Below are positions 54,879 through 62,405 of a stretch of DNA of 64,000 nt, piece by piece. The DNA lies in NCBI RefSeq assembly GCF_041081105.1, contig NZ_CP163528.1, positions 4,898,001 to 4,962,000 of the forward strand, given 5' to 3'. The DNA comes from Promicromonospora sp. Populi. GTDB taxonomy: Bacteria > Actinomycetota > Actinomycetes > Actinomycetales > Cellulomonadaceae. Both the position numbers and the translations under genes were made by a program. The notes beneath the pieces were generated by a model that did no database searches, was not told where the DNA came from, and saw only the letters and a program-made list of their open reading frames with translations. Positions within the stretch are counted from its first letter, which is position 1, and the number at the start of each line of letters is the position of its first letter.

Positions 54879-56576
54879 TTAGGCGAGGGCCTCGCGGAGG
54901 GTGTCCAGGCCTACCGAGCCCAGGTTGAGGGCCCGGGCGTGGAAGGCCTTGGCGTCAAACTCCTGGCCGGCGGGCACTGCCGCCTTGGCCTCGTCGCGGG
55001 TCTGCTCCCAGAGGCGCTGCCCCACCTTGTACGACGGAGCCTGGCCCGGCCAGCCGAGGTAGCGGTTGAACTCGAAGCGGACGAACTGCTCCGGCATGTT
55101 CACGTTGGCCTTGAGGAACGGCCAGGCCTGCTCGGCGGTCCAGGTGCCGCCGCCCCACTCTTCGGGGGCCTTCAGGCCCAGGTGCACGCCGATGTCGAAC
55201 ACGACGCGGGCCGCGCGCAGGCGCTGCGCGTCGAGCATGCCGAGGCGGTCGCCCGGGTCGTCCATGTAGCCCAGGTCGGCCATGAGTCGCTCGGCGTAGA
55301 GGGCCCAGCCCTCGCCGTGGCCGGACACCCAGCAGGCCAGCCGGCGCCAGTTGTTGAGCGTCTCGCGGGCGAACACGGCCTGGCCGCACTGCAGGTGATG
55401 GCCGGGAACACCCTCGTGGTAGACGGTCGTCTTCTCGCGCCAGGTGTTGAACTCGGTGACCCCGGCGGGCACGGCCCACCACATGCGCCCCGGCCGGGTC
55501 CAGTCGTCGCTCGGCGGCGTGTAGTAGATGCCGCCCGACTGGGTCGGCGCGATCATGCACTCCAGGTCCAGCACGGGCTCGGGGACGTCGAAGTGCGTGC
55601 CGTTCAGGGCGGTGATCGCGGCGTCGGACGTCTCCTGCATCCAGGCCTTGAGGGCGGCGGTGCCCAGCAGCTTGCGCGCGGGGTCGGCGTCGAGCGCCGC
55701 TACCGCCTCCTCGATCGTGGCACCCGGGCCGGCGATCTGCGCGGCCACCGACTCCTGCTCGGCGATGACGCGGGCGAGCTCCTCGAGGCCCCACTGGTAG
55801 GTCTCGTCGAGGTCCACCTTCGCGCCCAGGAAGTAGCGCGAGAACAGGGTGTAGCGGTCGCGGCCCACGGCGTCGGCCTCCGGGGCCTGCGGGGCGAGGT
55901 CGCGCTCCAGGAAGTCGGCAAGCTTGGCGTAGGCGCCGCGGGCAGCCGTGGCGCCTAGCTCCAGCTCCTTGCGGACCAGGCTGCAGGCGGCCGAGTCGTC
56001 CAGCACGTCGTCGACGGCCTGCCCCCGCGTGAACGACGTGAAGAACGAGTCGCCGCCGGCCAGCTCGCGCGCCTGGTCGACGCACTCGCGCACCTGGCGG
56101 ATCGCCGCCACGTTCCCCTGTGCGGCCGCGGCACTGAGCGACTCGATGTACCCGTCGACGGCGCCCGGGAGCCCGTTCAGGCGGGAGGCGATGTTCTCCC
56201 ACGCCTCGACGGAGTCGGTGGCCATGATGTCGAAGACGTCGCGCAGCCCCTGCACGGGGGACGCGATGTTGTTCAGGTTGCGCAGGTCCTCACCGGCGTC
56301 GTGCAGCTCCAGGTCGAGCCCGATCCGCTCCCGCATCGCGGACAGCGTGACCCGGTCGACGTCGTCGGCGGGTACCAGGCCGTCGAGCTTGGCCAGGGTG
56401 TCCCGGCCGGCCTGGGCGACGGCGTTGTGCCCGGCGGGGGAGAGGTCGTCCATCTCGTGGTCGTGCCCGGGCAGGCCCATGGCTGTCGCGGACAGCGGGG
56501 AGAGCTTGATGAGGTCGGTGACGTAGTCGTCGGCGACTGCGTCGATCGGCGTGGGGGTGCGTGTGGGGCTGACCAT
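54879..56576 (-). CDS. DUF885 family metallopeptidase-like protein
   Basis: A 565-aa predominantly helical protein of the DUF885 family. HEGVPGHH (387-394) is the zinc-binding motif, and GWALYAERLMADLGY near 415 supplies the expected downstream ligand region. SGGIYYTPPSDDW is also conserved. No signal peptide, so probably a cytoplasmic carboxypeptidase-like enzyme; substrate unknown. ATG 56576 is used because the conserved sequence starts there; the ribosome site is poor. It separates maf from the carboxylase epsilon gene. Confidence 0.87.
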   Translation of the reverse strand: MVSPTRTPTPIDAVADDYVTDLIKLSPLSATAMGLPGHDHEMDDLSPAGHNAVAQAGRDTLAKLDGLVPADDVDRVTLSAMRERIGLDLELHDAGEDLRNLNNIASPVQGLRDVFDIMATDSVEAWENIASRLNGLPGAVDGYIESLSAAAAQGNVAAIRQVRECVDQARELAGGDSFFTSFTRGQAVDDVLDDSAACSLVRKELELGATAARGAYAKLADFLERDLAPQAPEADAVGRDRYTLFSRYFLGAKVDLDETYQWGLEELARVIAEQESVAAQIAGPGATIEEAVAALDADPARKLLGTAALKAWMQETSDAAITALNGTHFDVPEPVLDLECMIAPTQSGGIYYTPPSDDWTRPGRMWWAVPAGVTEFNTWREKTTVYHEGVPGHHLQCGQAVFARETLNNWRRLACWVSGHGEGWALYAERLMADLGYMDDPGDRLGMLDAQRLRAARVVFDIGVHLGLKAPEEWGGGTWTAEQAWPFLKANVNMPEQFVRFEFNRYLGWPGQAPSYKVGQRLWEQTRDEAKAAVPAGQEFDAKAFHARALNLGSVGLDTLREALA

Positions 56577-56644
56577 GAGGCGGAGCCTACGATGCGCCGT
56601 CGGCCCCGCGCAGGTCCTTTCGGAGCATGTCACCCGCCGCCGTC

Positions 56645-56689
56645 GTCAGGACCGCAGGCTCCACGACGCTGTCAGGACCGCAGGCTCCA
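56645..56689. repeat. 19-nt direct repeat spanning the accE stop codon
   Basis: GTCAGGACCGCAGGCTCCA is at 56645-56663 and 56671-56689 (26-nt period). The right copy contains the accE stop; the left copy repeats the terminal codons after it. It looks like a small tandem duplication. Confidence 0.85.
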
Positions 56690-56911
56690 GCGCCAAGCAT
56701 CAGCGTTGTGCCGCCCCGACCGTCCACCAAAGTTCTTGGCAGTAGCCGCCCCGTTCCCCCGCAGCGCCCGGGAGTGGTTGATCCACTCGTCGAGCGGGGC
56801 GGCGTCCTCGGGCTCCGGGCCCGCCGCCGCGACGGCGGCGAGGCCCGCGACCAGGGCCGCCACCTCGACGTCGTCGGGCTCGCCGCGTACAACGCGTACC
56901 TCGGGGCTCAT
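56672..56911 (-). CDS. accE: Acyl-CoA carboxylase epsilon subunit
   Basis: A 79-aa protein with the AccE pattern: VRVVRGEPDDVEVAALVAGL at the start and DAWRWSLRS at the C-terminus. Epsilon subunits stabilise actinobacterial acyl-CoA carboxylase complexes. The ATG overlaps the preceding stop by 4 nt. The last 19 nt, including the stop codon, are duplicated just downstream. Small size and presence beside the beta subunit make the call firm. Confidence 0.87.
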   Translation of the reverse strand: MSPEVRVVRGEPDDVEVAALVAGLAAVAAAGPEPEDAAPLDEWINHSRALRGNGAATAKNFGGRSGRHNADAWRWSLRS

Positions 56912-57432
56912 TCGTCGTCCTCCTCGTAGAAGCCGAAGCCGGGCGCGTCTCCGCGCGACGCGGCCCACTCCGCGATGTCGTAACCGCCCTCGGTGAGGTG
57001 CGTCGCTACGGACTCGCCGGCGGCGTCGAGCAGGTCGATCACACCGTCCAGGGACGCGTCCCCGCCGCGCGTGCCGACGACGAAGCCCAGGTAGAACGAC
57101 TCGCCGCCGTCCGGCAGGCCGGCCTCGGCGATCTCCTCGACCTCGGACTCGTCGCCGGGCTCCCACACGGACGACGTGAGGTCGGGGTGCATGCCCAGGG
57201 CGCCGTGCAGTGCGTCGAACAGGGTGGCGTTCAGGTGCCCCACCTTGGCTTCGAGGGCCAGCACGCGCGGGTCCTCGTCTGCCTCCGCGGCGCCGAACTC
57301 GGCGCGGACGCCTACCGCCGTCCCCACGTACTCGTGCAGTACAGCGGCCAGCGCGTCGACCGCACGGTGCATCGGCTCCGCGTCGACGCGGCCCATCGGC
57401 GCGGGGCCGTGGGTGGCGTCCTCGTGGCTCAT
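56908..57432 (-). CDS. Hypothetical acidic protein in the carboxylase operon
   Basis: A 174-aa acidic protein of unknown function. Helical N-terminal half (AVDALAAVLHEYVG, LEAKVGHLNATLFDALHGALG), a central acidic segment and a C-terminal DIAEWAASRGDAPGFGFYEEDDE. No membrane segment or signal. ATG 57432 has a strong GGAGGAAC site. It lies 38 nt after the beta subunit stop and overlaps accE by 4 nt, so it is made with the carboxylase. An accessory role is guessed from context only. Confidence 0.75.
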   Translation of the reverse strand: MSHEDATHGPAPMGRVDAEPMHRAVDALAAVLHEYVGTAVGVRAEFGAAEADEDPRVLALEAKVGHLNATLFDALHGALGMHPDLTSSVWEPGDESEVEEIAEAGLPDGGESFYLGFVVGTRGGDASLDGVIDLLDAAGESVATHLTEGGYDIAEWAASRGDAPGFGFYEEDDE

Positions 57433-57470
57433 GTAGTTCCTCCGGGTCTCGACAGGCTCGATCCCGCCGG

Positions 57471-59069
57471 TCAGAGCGGGATGTTGCCGTGCTTCTTCGG
57501 AGGAAGCGTAGATCGCTTGGTGCGCAGAGCGCGAAGCGCACGCACCACTTGCACGCGCGTCTCGGAGGGACGGATCACCGCGTCGACGTATCCGCGCTCG
57601 GCGGCGTCCCACGGGTTGACGATGGCGTCCTCGTACTCGGCGGTCAGCCGGGCCCGTTCGGCGTCGACGTCCCCGCCGGCCTCTGCGACCGTCTTCAGCG
57701 CGCCGCGCTGCAGGATGTTCACGGCGCCGCTCGCGCCCATGACGGCGATCTGGGCGGTCGGCCACGCCAGGTTGACGTCGGCGCCGAGCTGCTTGGAGCC
57801 CATCACGATGTACGCGCCGCCGTACGCCTTGCGCGTGATGACGGTGATCAGCGGCACCGTCGCCTCGGCGTAGGCGTAGATCAGCTTGGCCCCGCGGCGG
57901 ATGATGCCCTGGTGCTCCTGCCCGACGCCGGGGAGGAAGCCCGGCACGTCCACGAACGTCAGCACGGGGACGTTGAACGCGTCGCAGGTGCGCACGAACC
58001 GCGCGGCCTTCTCGGCGGCGTCGATGTCGAGCGTGCCCGCCATGGACTGCGGCTGGTTGGCCACGATGCCCACCGACTGGCCCTCCACGTGCCCGAACCC
58101 GATGAGCACGTTGGTCGCGAACATCGGCTGGACCTCCAGGAACGACTCCGGGTCCAGCACCGCCTCGACGGCCTCGCGCATGTCGTAGGGCTGGTTGTCG
58201 CTGTCCGGGATCAGCGCGTCGAGGGCCTCGTCCTCGGCGGTGACCTCCAGCACGGTCTCGTCGTCCGGCGGGAACGCCGGCGCGTCGGAGAGGTTGTTCT
58301 GCGGCAGGTACCCGATCAGGTGCCGCACGTAGTCGATGGCGTCGTCCTCGTCGCTGCCCATGTAGTGCGCAACGCCCGACTTCGAGTTGTGCGTGCGTGC
58401 CCCGCCCAGGGTCTCGAAGTCGACGTCCTCGCCCGTGACCGTGCGGATCACGTCCGGTCCGGTGATGAACATGTTGGAGGTCTGGTCGGCCATGACGATG
58501 AAGTCGGTCAGCGCGGGGGAGTACACGGCGCCGCCGGCGCTCGGGCCGAGGATCAGGGAGATCTGCGGGATCACGCCCGAGGCCGCCACGTTGCGCCGGA
58601 ACATCTCGGCGAACTGCGTCAGCGCCGCCACACCCTCCTGGATACGGGCGCCGCCGCCGTCGCTGATGCCGATGAGCGGCACGCCGGTGCGCAGCGCGAG
58701 GTCCTGCACCTTGGTGATCTTCTGGCCGTGCACCTCGCCGAGGCTCCCGCCGAACACCGTGAAGTCCTGGGAGTAGACGCACACCTGGCGGCCGTCGATC
58801 GTGCCGTACCCGGTCACGACGCCGTCGCCGGCGATCCGCTTCTTCTCCAGGCCGAAGTTGCGGCTGCGGTGCTTGGCCAGCGCGTCCAGCTCGGTGAAGC
58901 TGCCCTCGTCGAGCAGCGCGTCGATGCGTTCCCGGGCGGTCTTCTTGCCCCGCTTGTGCTGCTTCTCCTGGGCCGTCTCCTCCGGGGTGTCGATGGCGGC
59001 GGCCCGACGCGCGTCGAGGTCGTCGAGCTTGGCGCGCGTGCCTGCGAGGGTGGTGATGGCGTCGTTCAC
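57471..59069 (-). CDS. pccB: Acyl-CoA carboxylase beta subunit (carboxyltransferase)
   Basis: A 532-aa carboxyltransferase that moves the carboxyl group from biotin to acetyl- or propionyl-CoA. The N-terminal half has [26 protein letters not shown] and [16 protein letters not shown], with the first oxyanion-hole glycines. The C-terminal half has [19 protein letters not shown] and [17 protein letters not shown] 59069 gives the usual N-terminus. It is divergent from birA with 119 nt between, and followed by the unknown acidic protein and accE. Confidence 0.93.
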   Translation of the reverse strand: MNDAITTLAGTRAKLDDLDARRAAAIDTPEETAQEKQHKRGKKTARERIDALLDEGSFTELDALAKHRSRNFGLEKKRIAGDGVVTGYGTIDGRQVCVYSQDFTVFGGSLGEVHGQKITKVQDLALRTGVPLIGISDGGGARIQEGVAALTQFAEMFRRNVAASGVIPQISLILGPSAGGAVYSPALTDFIVMADQTSNMFITGPDVIRTVTGEDVDFETLGGARTHNSKSGVAHYMGSDEDDAIDYVRHLIGYLPQNNLSDAPAFPPDDETVLEVTAEDEALDALIPDSDNQPYDMREAVEAVLDPESFLEVQPMFATNVLIGFGHVEGQSVGIVANQPQSMAGTLDIDAAEKAARFVRTCDAFNVPVLTFVDVPGFLPGVGQEHQGIIRRGAKLIYAYAEATVPLITVITRKAYGGAYIVMGSKQLGADVNLAWPTAQIAVMGASGAVNILQRGALKTVAEAGGDVDAERARLTAEYEDAIVNPWDAAERGYVDAVIRPSETRVQVVRALRALRTKRSTLPPKKHGNIPL

Positions 59070-59188
59070 TCTTCGAGCGTAGTTGTCGGATGCCTCCGGC
59101 TCGATGCGTGAGCGTCCAGCAGGTCCCGGTCCCCGATTGTGGGTTTCCTCCAAGAGCATGCACAACGCCGAGGGGAGAGGATGGGGCT

Positions 59189-60016
59189 GTGCACCAGTCC
59201 CTCTACCTCGACCGGCTCAGCGTCCCGGGTTACGCCCGGGTCGAGGTCGTCGAGACGTCGACCTCCACCAACGCCGAGCTCGTCGCGGCCGTCCGCTCGG
59301 ACCCGGCCGCCTGGCCCGCGCCGTCGGCCCTGATCGCGGAGCACCAGACCGCGGGCCGGGGACGGGCCGGGCGCACCTGGGAGACACCCGCACGCGCCGG
59401 GCTCACCGTGTCCGTGCTCCTGCGGCCGCAGGTCCCGGCCGGGACCCTGGGCTGGCTCCCGCTGCTGGCCGGGCTCGCGGTGGTCCGCACGGTGTCCGAC
59501 GGCGACGGCGTCACCGCCGCGGTGAAGTGGCCCAACGACGTGCTGCTGCCCGCCGTCGACACGGTCGCCGGCCTGGGCCGGTACCGCAAGGTTGCCGGAA
59601 TCCTGGCGGAGGTGGTGCCAGGGGGCCCTGGCGCTCCCGCGATCGTGCTCGGGATCGGGCTCAACGTGTCGCAGTCCGCGGCCGAGCTGCCCGCGCCGAC
59701 GGCGACGTCGCTGGCGCTCGCGGGGTACCCCCGGCCCGACCGGACCGACGTGCTGGTGCGGCTGCTGGGCGAGGTGCACGCCGTCGTCCGGCGGTGGGAG
59801 CAGGCCGGCGGCGACGTCGTGGCGGCCGGGCTGCTGGACGAGTACACGGCGGTGTCCGCCACGCTCGGGACCCGCGTGCGGGCCGAGCTCGCGGGGGGAG
59901 CGGACGTGCTCGAAGGTGACGCGGTGGGCCTGGACGAGACGGGGGCGCTCGTGGTGCGCCTGAAGTCGGGCGAGGAACGCACGGTGACGGCCGGCGACGT
60001 CTGGCACCTGCGGTAA
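59189..60016 (+). CDS. birA: Biotin-[acetyl-CoA carboxylase] ligase
   Basis: A 275-aa BirA that forms biotinyl-AMP and attaches biotin to BCCP lysines. GRGRAGRTW at 56-64 is the biotinyl-AMP loop, KWPNDV is at 113-118 and KVAGIL at 134-139, with a short C-terminal domain. There is no N-terminal helix-turn-helix, so it is the non-regulatory type. GTG 59189 is chosen because GGGGAGAGG lies 8 nt upstream and the fold starts there. Its likely client is the alpha subunit at 52172. Confidence 0.93.
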   Translation: MHQSLYLDRLSVPGYARVEVVETSTSTNAELVAAVRSDPAAWPAPSALIAEHQTAGRGRAGRTWETPARAGLTVSVLLRPQVPAGTLGWLPLLAGLAVVRTVSDGDGVTAAVKWPNDVLLPAVDTVAGLGRYRKVAGILAEVVPGGPGAPAIVLGIGLNVSQSAAELPAPTATSLALAGYPRPDRTDVLVRLLGEVHAVVRRWEQAGGDVVAAGLLDEYTAVSATLGTRVRAELAGGADVLEGDAVGLDETGALVVRLKSGEERTVTAGDVWHLR

Positions 60017-60144
60017 CGACCGGGTGAACTCCTGTGCCGGCCGGGGTGAACTCGGCGGCATTCCCTGCCGGGCTCTGCTCGGCCTGCGGTAATGTCCGCC
60101 AGAAGCGACGTGGTAACCCCAACGTGCGAAGGCGGGAGATGCCG

Positions 60145-60441
60145 ATGGAGGCAGGTCGAGCTGCGGTCTCGGTGGCCAAGGGAGTCGTGTGCGCGGCGGC
60201 CGTGGTCACGGTGTACCTGATCAGTACGGTCCGGCTGGACCGGGGCATCGTGCAGACGGAGGGGACTCCGACGGCGGGCCTGGTGGCGGCCGGTATCGCC
60301 TGGCTGATGGTCGTCTGGGTCCTGCTCTACCGCGACGACGGCGTGCGGGGCGTGCGGCTGGACCTGTGGAACGTGGTCACCATCGTCGGGATGCTGCTTG
60401 TGCTCATGGGAATCCCGCTCGTGCTCACGTTCTGGGGCTGA
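60145..60441 (+). CDS. Small three-helix membrane protein
   Basis: A 98-aa protein with three predicted membrane helices: about VAKGVVCAAAVVTVYLIS, GLVAAGIAWLMVVWVLLY and VVTIVGMLLVLMGIPLVLTF. A short charged loop DDGVRGVRLD lies between the second and third. ATG 60145 is favoured by GGGAG six bases upstream; ATG 60139 is two codons earlier. No family recognised. It lies between birA and the cyclase gene and may be co-transcribed with them. Confidence 0.7.
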   Translation: MEAGRAAVSVAKGVVCAAAVVTVYLISTVRLDRGIVQTEGTPTAGLVAAGIAWLMVVWVLLYRDDGVRGVRLDLWNVVTIVGMLLVLMGIPLVLTFWG

Positions 60442-60505
60442 GACCTGCCGGTCCGTCCTGCGGGTGCATGCGGTTGCATCCGGTGCCCGCACCTACAGTG
60501 GTGAC

Positions 60506-61573
60506 GTGCTCCACAATTCCGAGACGTCCCACACCCACCACGACGCACCGGGCGCCGACACCGCTGCCCGGCTCGACGAGACGCTGCTGGGCGGCGCCCG
60601 CCGCTACACGCTGTCGCAGGTGGTGGAGCGCACGGGGCTCGACGAGCAGTTCGTCACTCGCTACTGGCGCTGGATCGGCCTGCCCGTCACGCACCCGACG
60701 GAGACCTGGTTCACGGACGCCGACGTCGAGGCGCTCAACGACGCGGCCGGGCTGTTCGAGGAAGAGCAGATGGACGAGCGCGCCCAGATGACCTTCATCC
60801 GGTCGGTGGGCCATACCTCGGAGCGGCTGGCGCTGTGGCAGGTCGAGGCGCTCGTCGAGCACCTGGCGCGGCGCTACGAGCTGGACGAGACGTCGGCCCG
60901 CCTGCTGGCGCTGGACCGGCTCCCGGAGATGTCGGAGATGCTCAGCCGCCAGCTCGAGCACGCCTGGCGGCGGCAGCTCGCGGCGCTGACGGGCCGCACG
61001 GCCATCGAGTTCGCCGGCGCCCGGGGCGACGACCGCAACGACAGCCACCAGCTGCCGCTGCTGCGGGCGGTCGGGTTCGCGGACATCGTGTCGTTCACGA
61101 AGCGCACGGCGGGCCTCGGCTCGGAGGAGCTGGCGGAGTTCGTCCAGCGGTTCGAGGCCGGGGCGCGCGACGTCATCGTCAACGCGGGCGGCCGCGTGGT
61201 GAAGACCATCGGCGACGCGGTCCTCTTCGTGACCGACGACGTCTCCACCGGCGCCGAGGTGGCCCTCGGCCTGGCCGAGACCTCGGGCGCGGCACTCGGG
61301 ACGGCGGCACCCGGTGACCCCGAGATCCCGGTGCGGGTCGGGCTCGTGTGGGGGCGGGTGCTGTCCCGGTTCGGCGACATCTTCGGCCCGACCGTGAACC
61401 TGGCCTCGCGCCTGACGGAGCAGTCCGAACCGTCGACCGTCCTGGTGGACAAGGAGACCGCCGCGAAGCTGGCCACGAGCTCCCGCTACGCGCTCACCGC
61501 GCAGCCGGTCCGCGACGTCCCGGGCATCGGCCCGCTGGCCCCGGTCCGCCTCCAACGCGCCTACCGGGGCTGA
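60506..61573 (+). CDS. Class III adenylate/guanylate cyclase
   Basis: A 355-aa cytoplasmic protein. Residues 1-175 are helical; YTLSQVVERTGLDEQFVTRYW near 34 resembles a MerR-like or cyclase-associated winged helix. From about 185 it is a class III catalytic domain: AVGFADIVSFT with metal Asp193, RVVKTIGDAVLFV with Lys233 and Asp237, and GPTVNLASRLT with Asn298 and Arg302. All catalytic positions appear intact. The GTG start has a weak ribosome site. Its last 13 nt overlap the convergent crotonase gene. Confidence 0.88.
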   Translation: MLHNSETSHTHHDAPGADTAARLDETLLGGARRYTLSQVVERTGLDEQFVTRYWRWIGLPVTHPTETWFTDADVEALNDAAGLFEEEQMDERAQMTFIRSVGHTSERLALWQVEALVEHLARRYELDETSARLLALDRLPEMSEMLSRQLEHAWRRQLAALTGRTAIEFAGARGDDRNDSHQLPLLRAVGFADIVSFTKRTAGLGSEELAEFVQRFEAGARDVIVNAGGRVVKTIGDAVLFVTDDVSTGAEVALGLAETSGAALGTAAPGDPEIPVRVGLVWGRVLSRFGDIFGPTVNLASRLTEQSEPSTVLVDKETAAKLATSSRYALTAQPVRDVPGIGPLAPVRLQRAYRG

Positions 61574-62346
61574 CGGAGCGCCTGCATCGCGCCGGGGAGG
61601 AGCCGCAGCTGCTCCCGGCGTTCGGCGGCGAAGGTACGCCGGTCGCCAGACGACCAGCGCCGGTCGAACAGTCGCTTGGCCGCTGCCACGGCCTCGGGGC
61701 GCCGCTCGGCGATCCGGCCGGCCAGCGCGAACGCCTCGTCCAGGGGCGTGTCGGTCACGGTCCCGGCCAGGCCGAGCCGGCCGGCGTCGGCCCCCGAGAA
61801 CTCCTCGGCCGTGAAGGTGAGGCGCTTCGCCGTCTCGATGCCCACGAGCTGGATCAGCGCGCGGATCCCGGACATGTCCGGGACCAGGCCGCGCTCGACC
61901 TCCTTGATCGACCAGCGGGCGTCGGGGGTGGTCAGGCGCAGGTCGGCGGCCAGGGCGATCTGCACCCCCGCGCCGAACACGTGCCCGTGCACGGCGGCGA
62001 TCACCGGGACGGGCAGGCGGCGCCAGGCCCAGCAGGCCTCCTGGAAGAGGTTGGTGCCGCGCGGCGTCGGCACAAAGGCCCGTGCCACCGCCGCGGGGTT
62101 GCGCGCCGCGGCGCCTAGGTCGAGCCCGGCGCAGAAGGAGCGGCCGCTGCCCGAGACGACCACCGCGCGCAGCCCGGGCTCGCGCCCGAGGCGGCGTGCG
62201 GTGGCCTTGAGCTCGCGGAGCATGTCGAGCGACAGCGCGTTGAGCTTGTCGGGCCGGTCAAGTCGGACGTCGGCGATCCCGTCCGAGAGGCTGCAGAAGA
62301 TGCGGCTCTCGGACGGGACGCCCGACGGCGTGGTGCTGGCGCTCAT
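61561..62346 (-). CDS. Enoyl-CoA hydratase/isomerase (crotonase) family protein
   Basis: A 261-aa crotonase-fold enzyme with RLDRPDKLNALSLDML, GSGRSFCAGLDLG (oxyanion hole), AAVHGHVFGAGVQIALAAD and WSIKEVERGLVPDMSGI. The first hydratase Glu is replaced by Gln (GVQIA), while the second Glu and a downstream Asp are present in the KEV-x-x-GL-x-x-D pattern seen in dienoyl-CoA isomerases. So an isomerase activity is at least as likely as hydratase. ATG 62346 is preferred. Confidence 0.87.
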   Translation of the reverse strand: MSASTTPSGVPSESRIFCSLSDGIADVRLDRPDKLNALSLDMLRELKATARRLGREPGLRAVVVSGSGRSFCAGLDLGAAARNPAAVARAFVPTPRGTNLFQEACWAWRRLPVPVIAAVHGHVFGAGVQIALAADLRLTTPDARWSIKEVERGLVPDMSGIRALIQLVGIETAKRLTFTAEEFSGADAGRLGLAGTVTDTPLDEAFALAGRIAERRPEAVAAAKRLFDRRWSSGDRRTFAAERREQLRLLPGAMQALRQPR

Positions 62347-62405
62347 GGAGCGCAGCCTACGCATCGCCGACCATCAGGGATGCGATGGTCGTGCGAACCC
62401 GGTGG

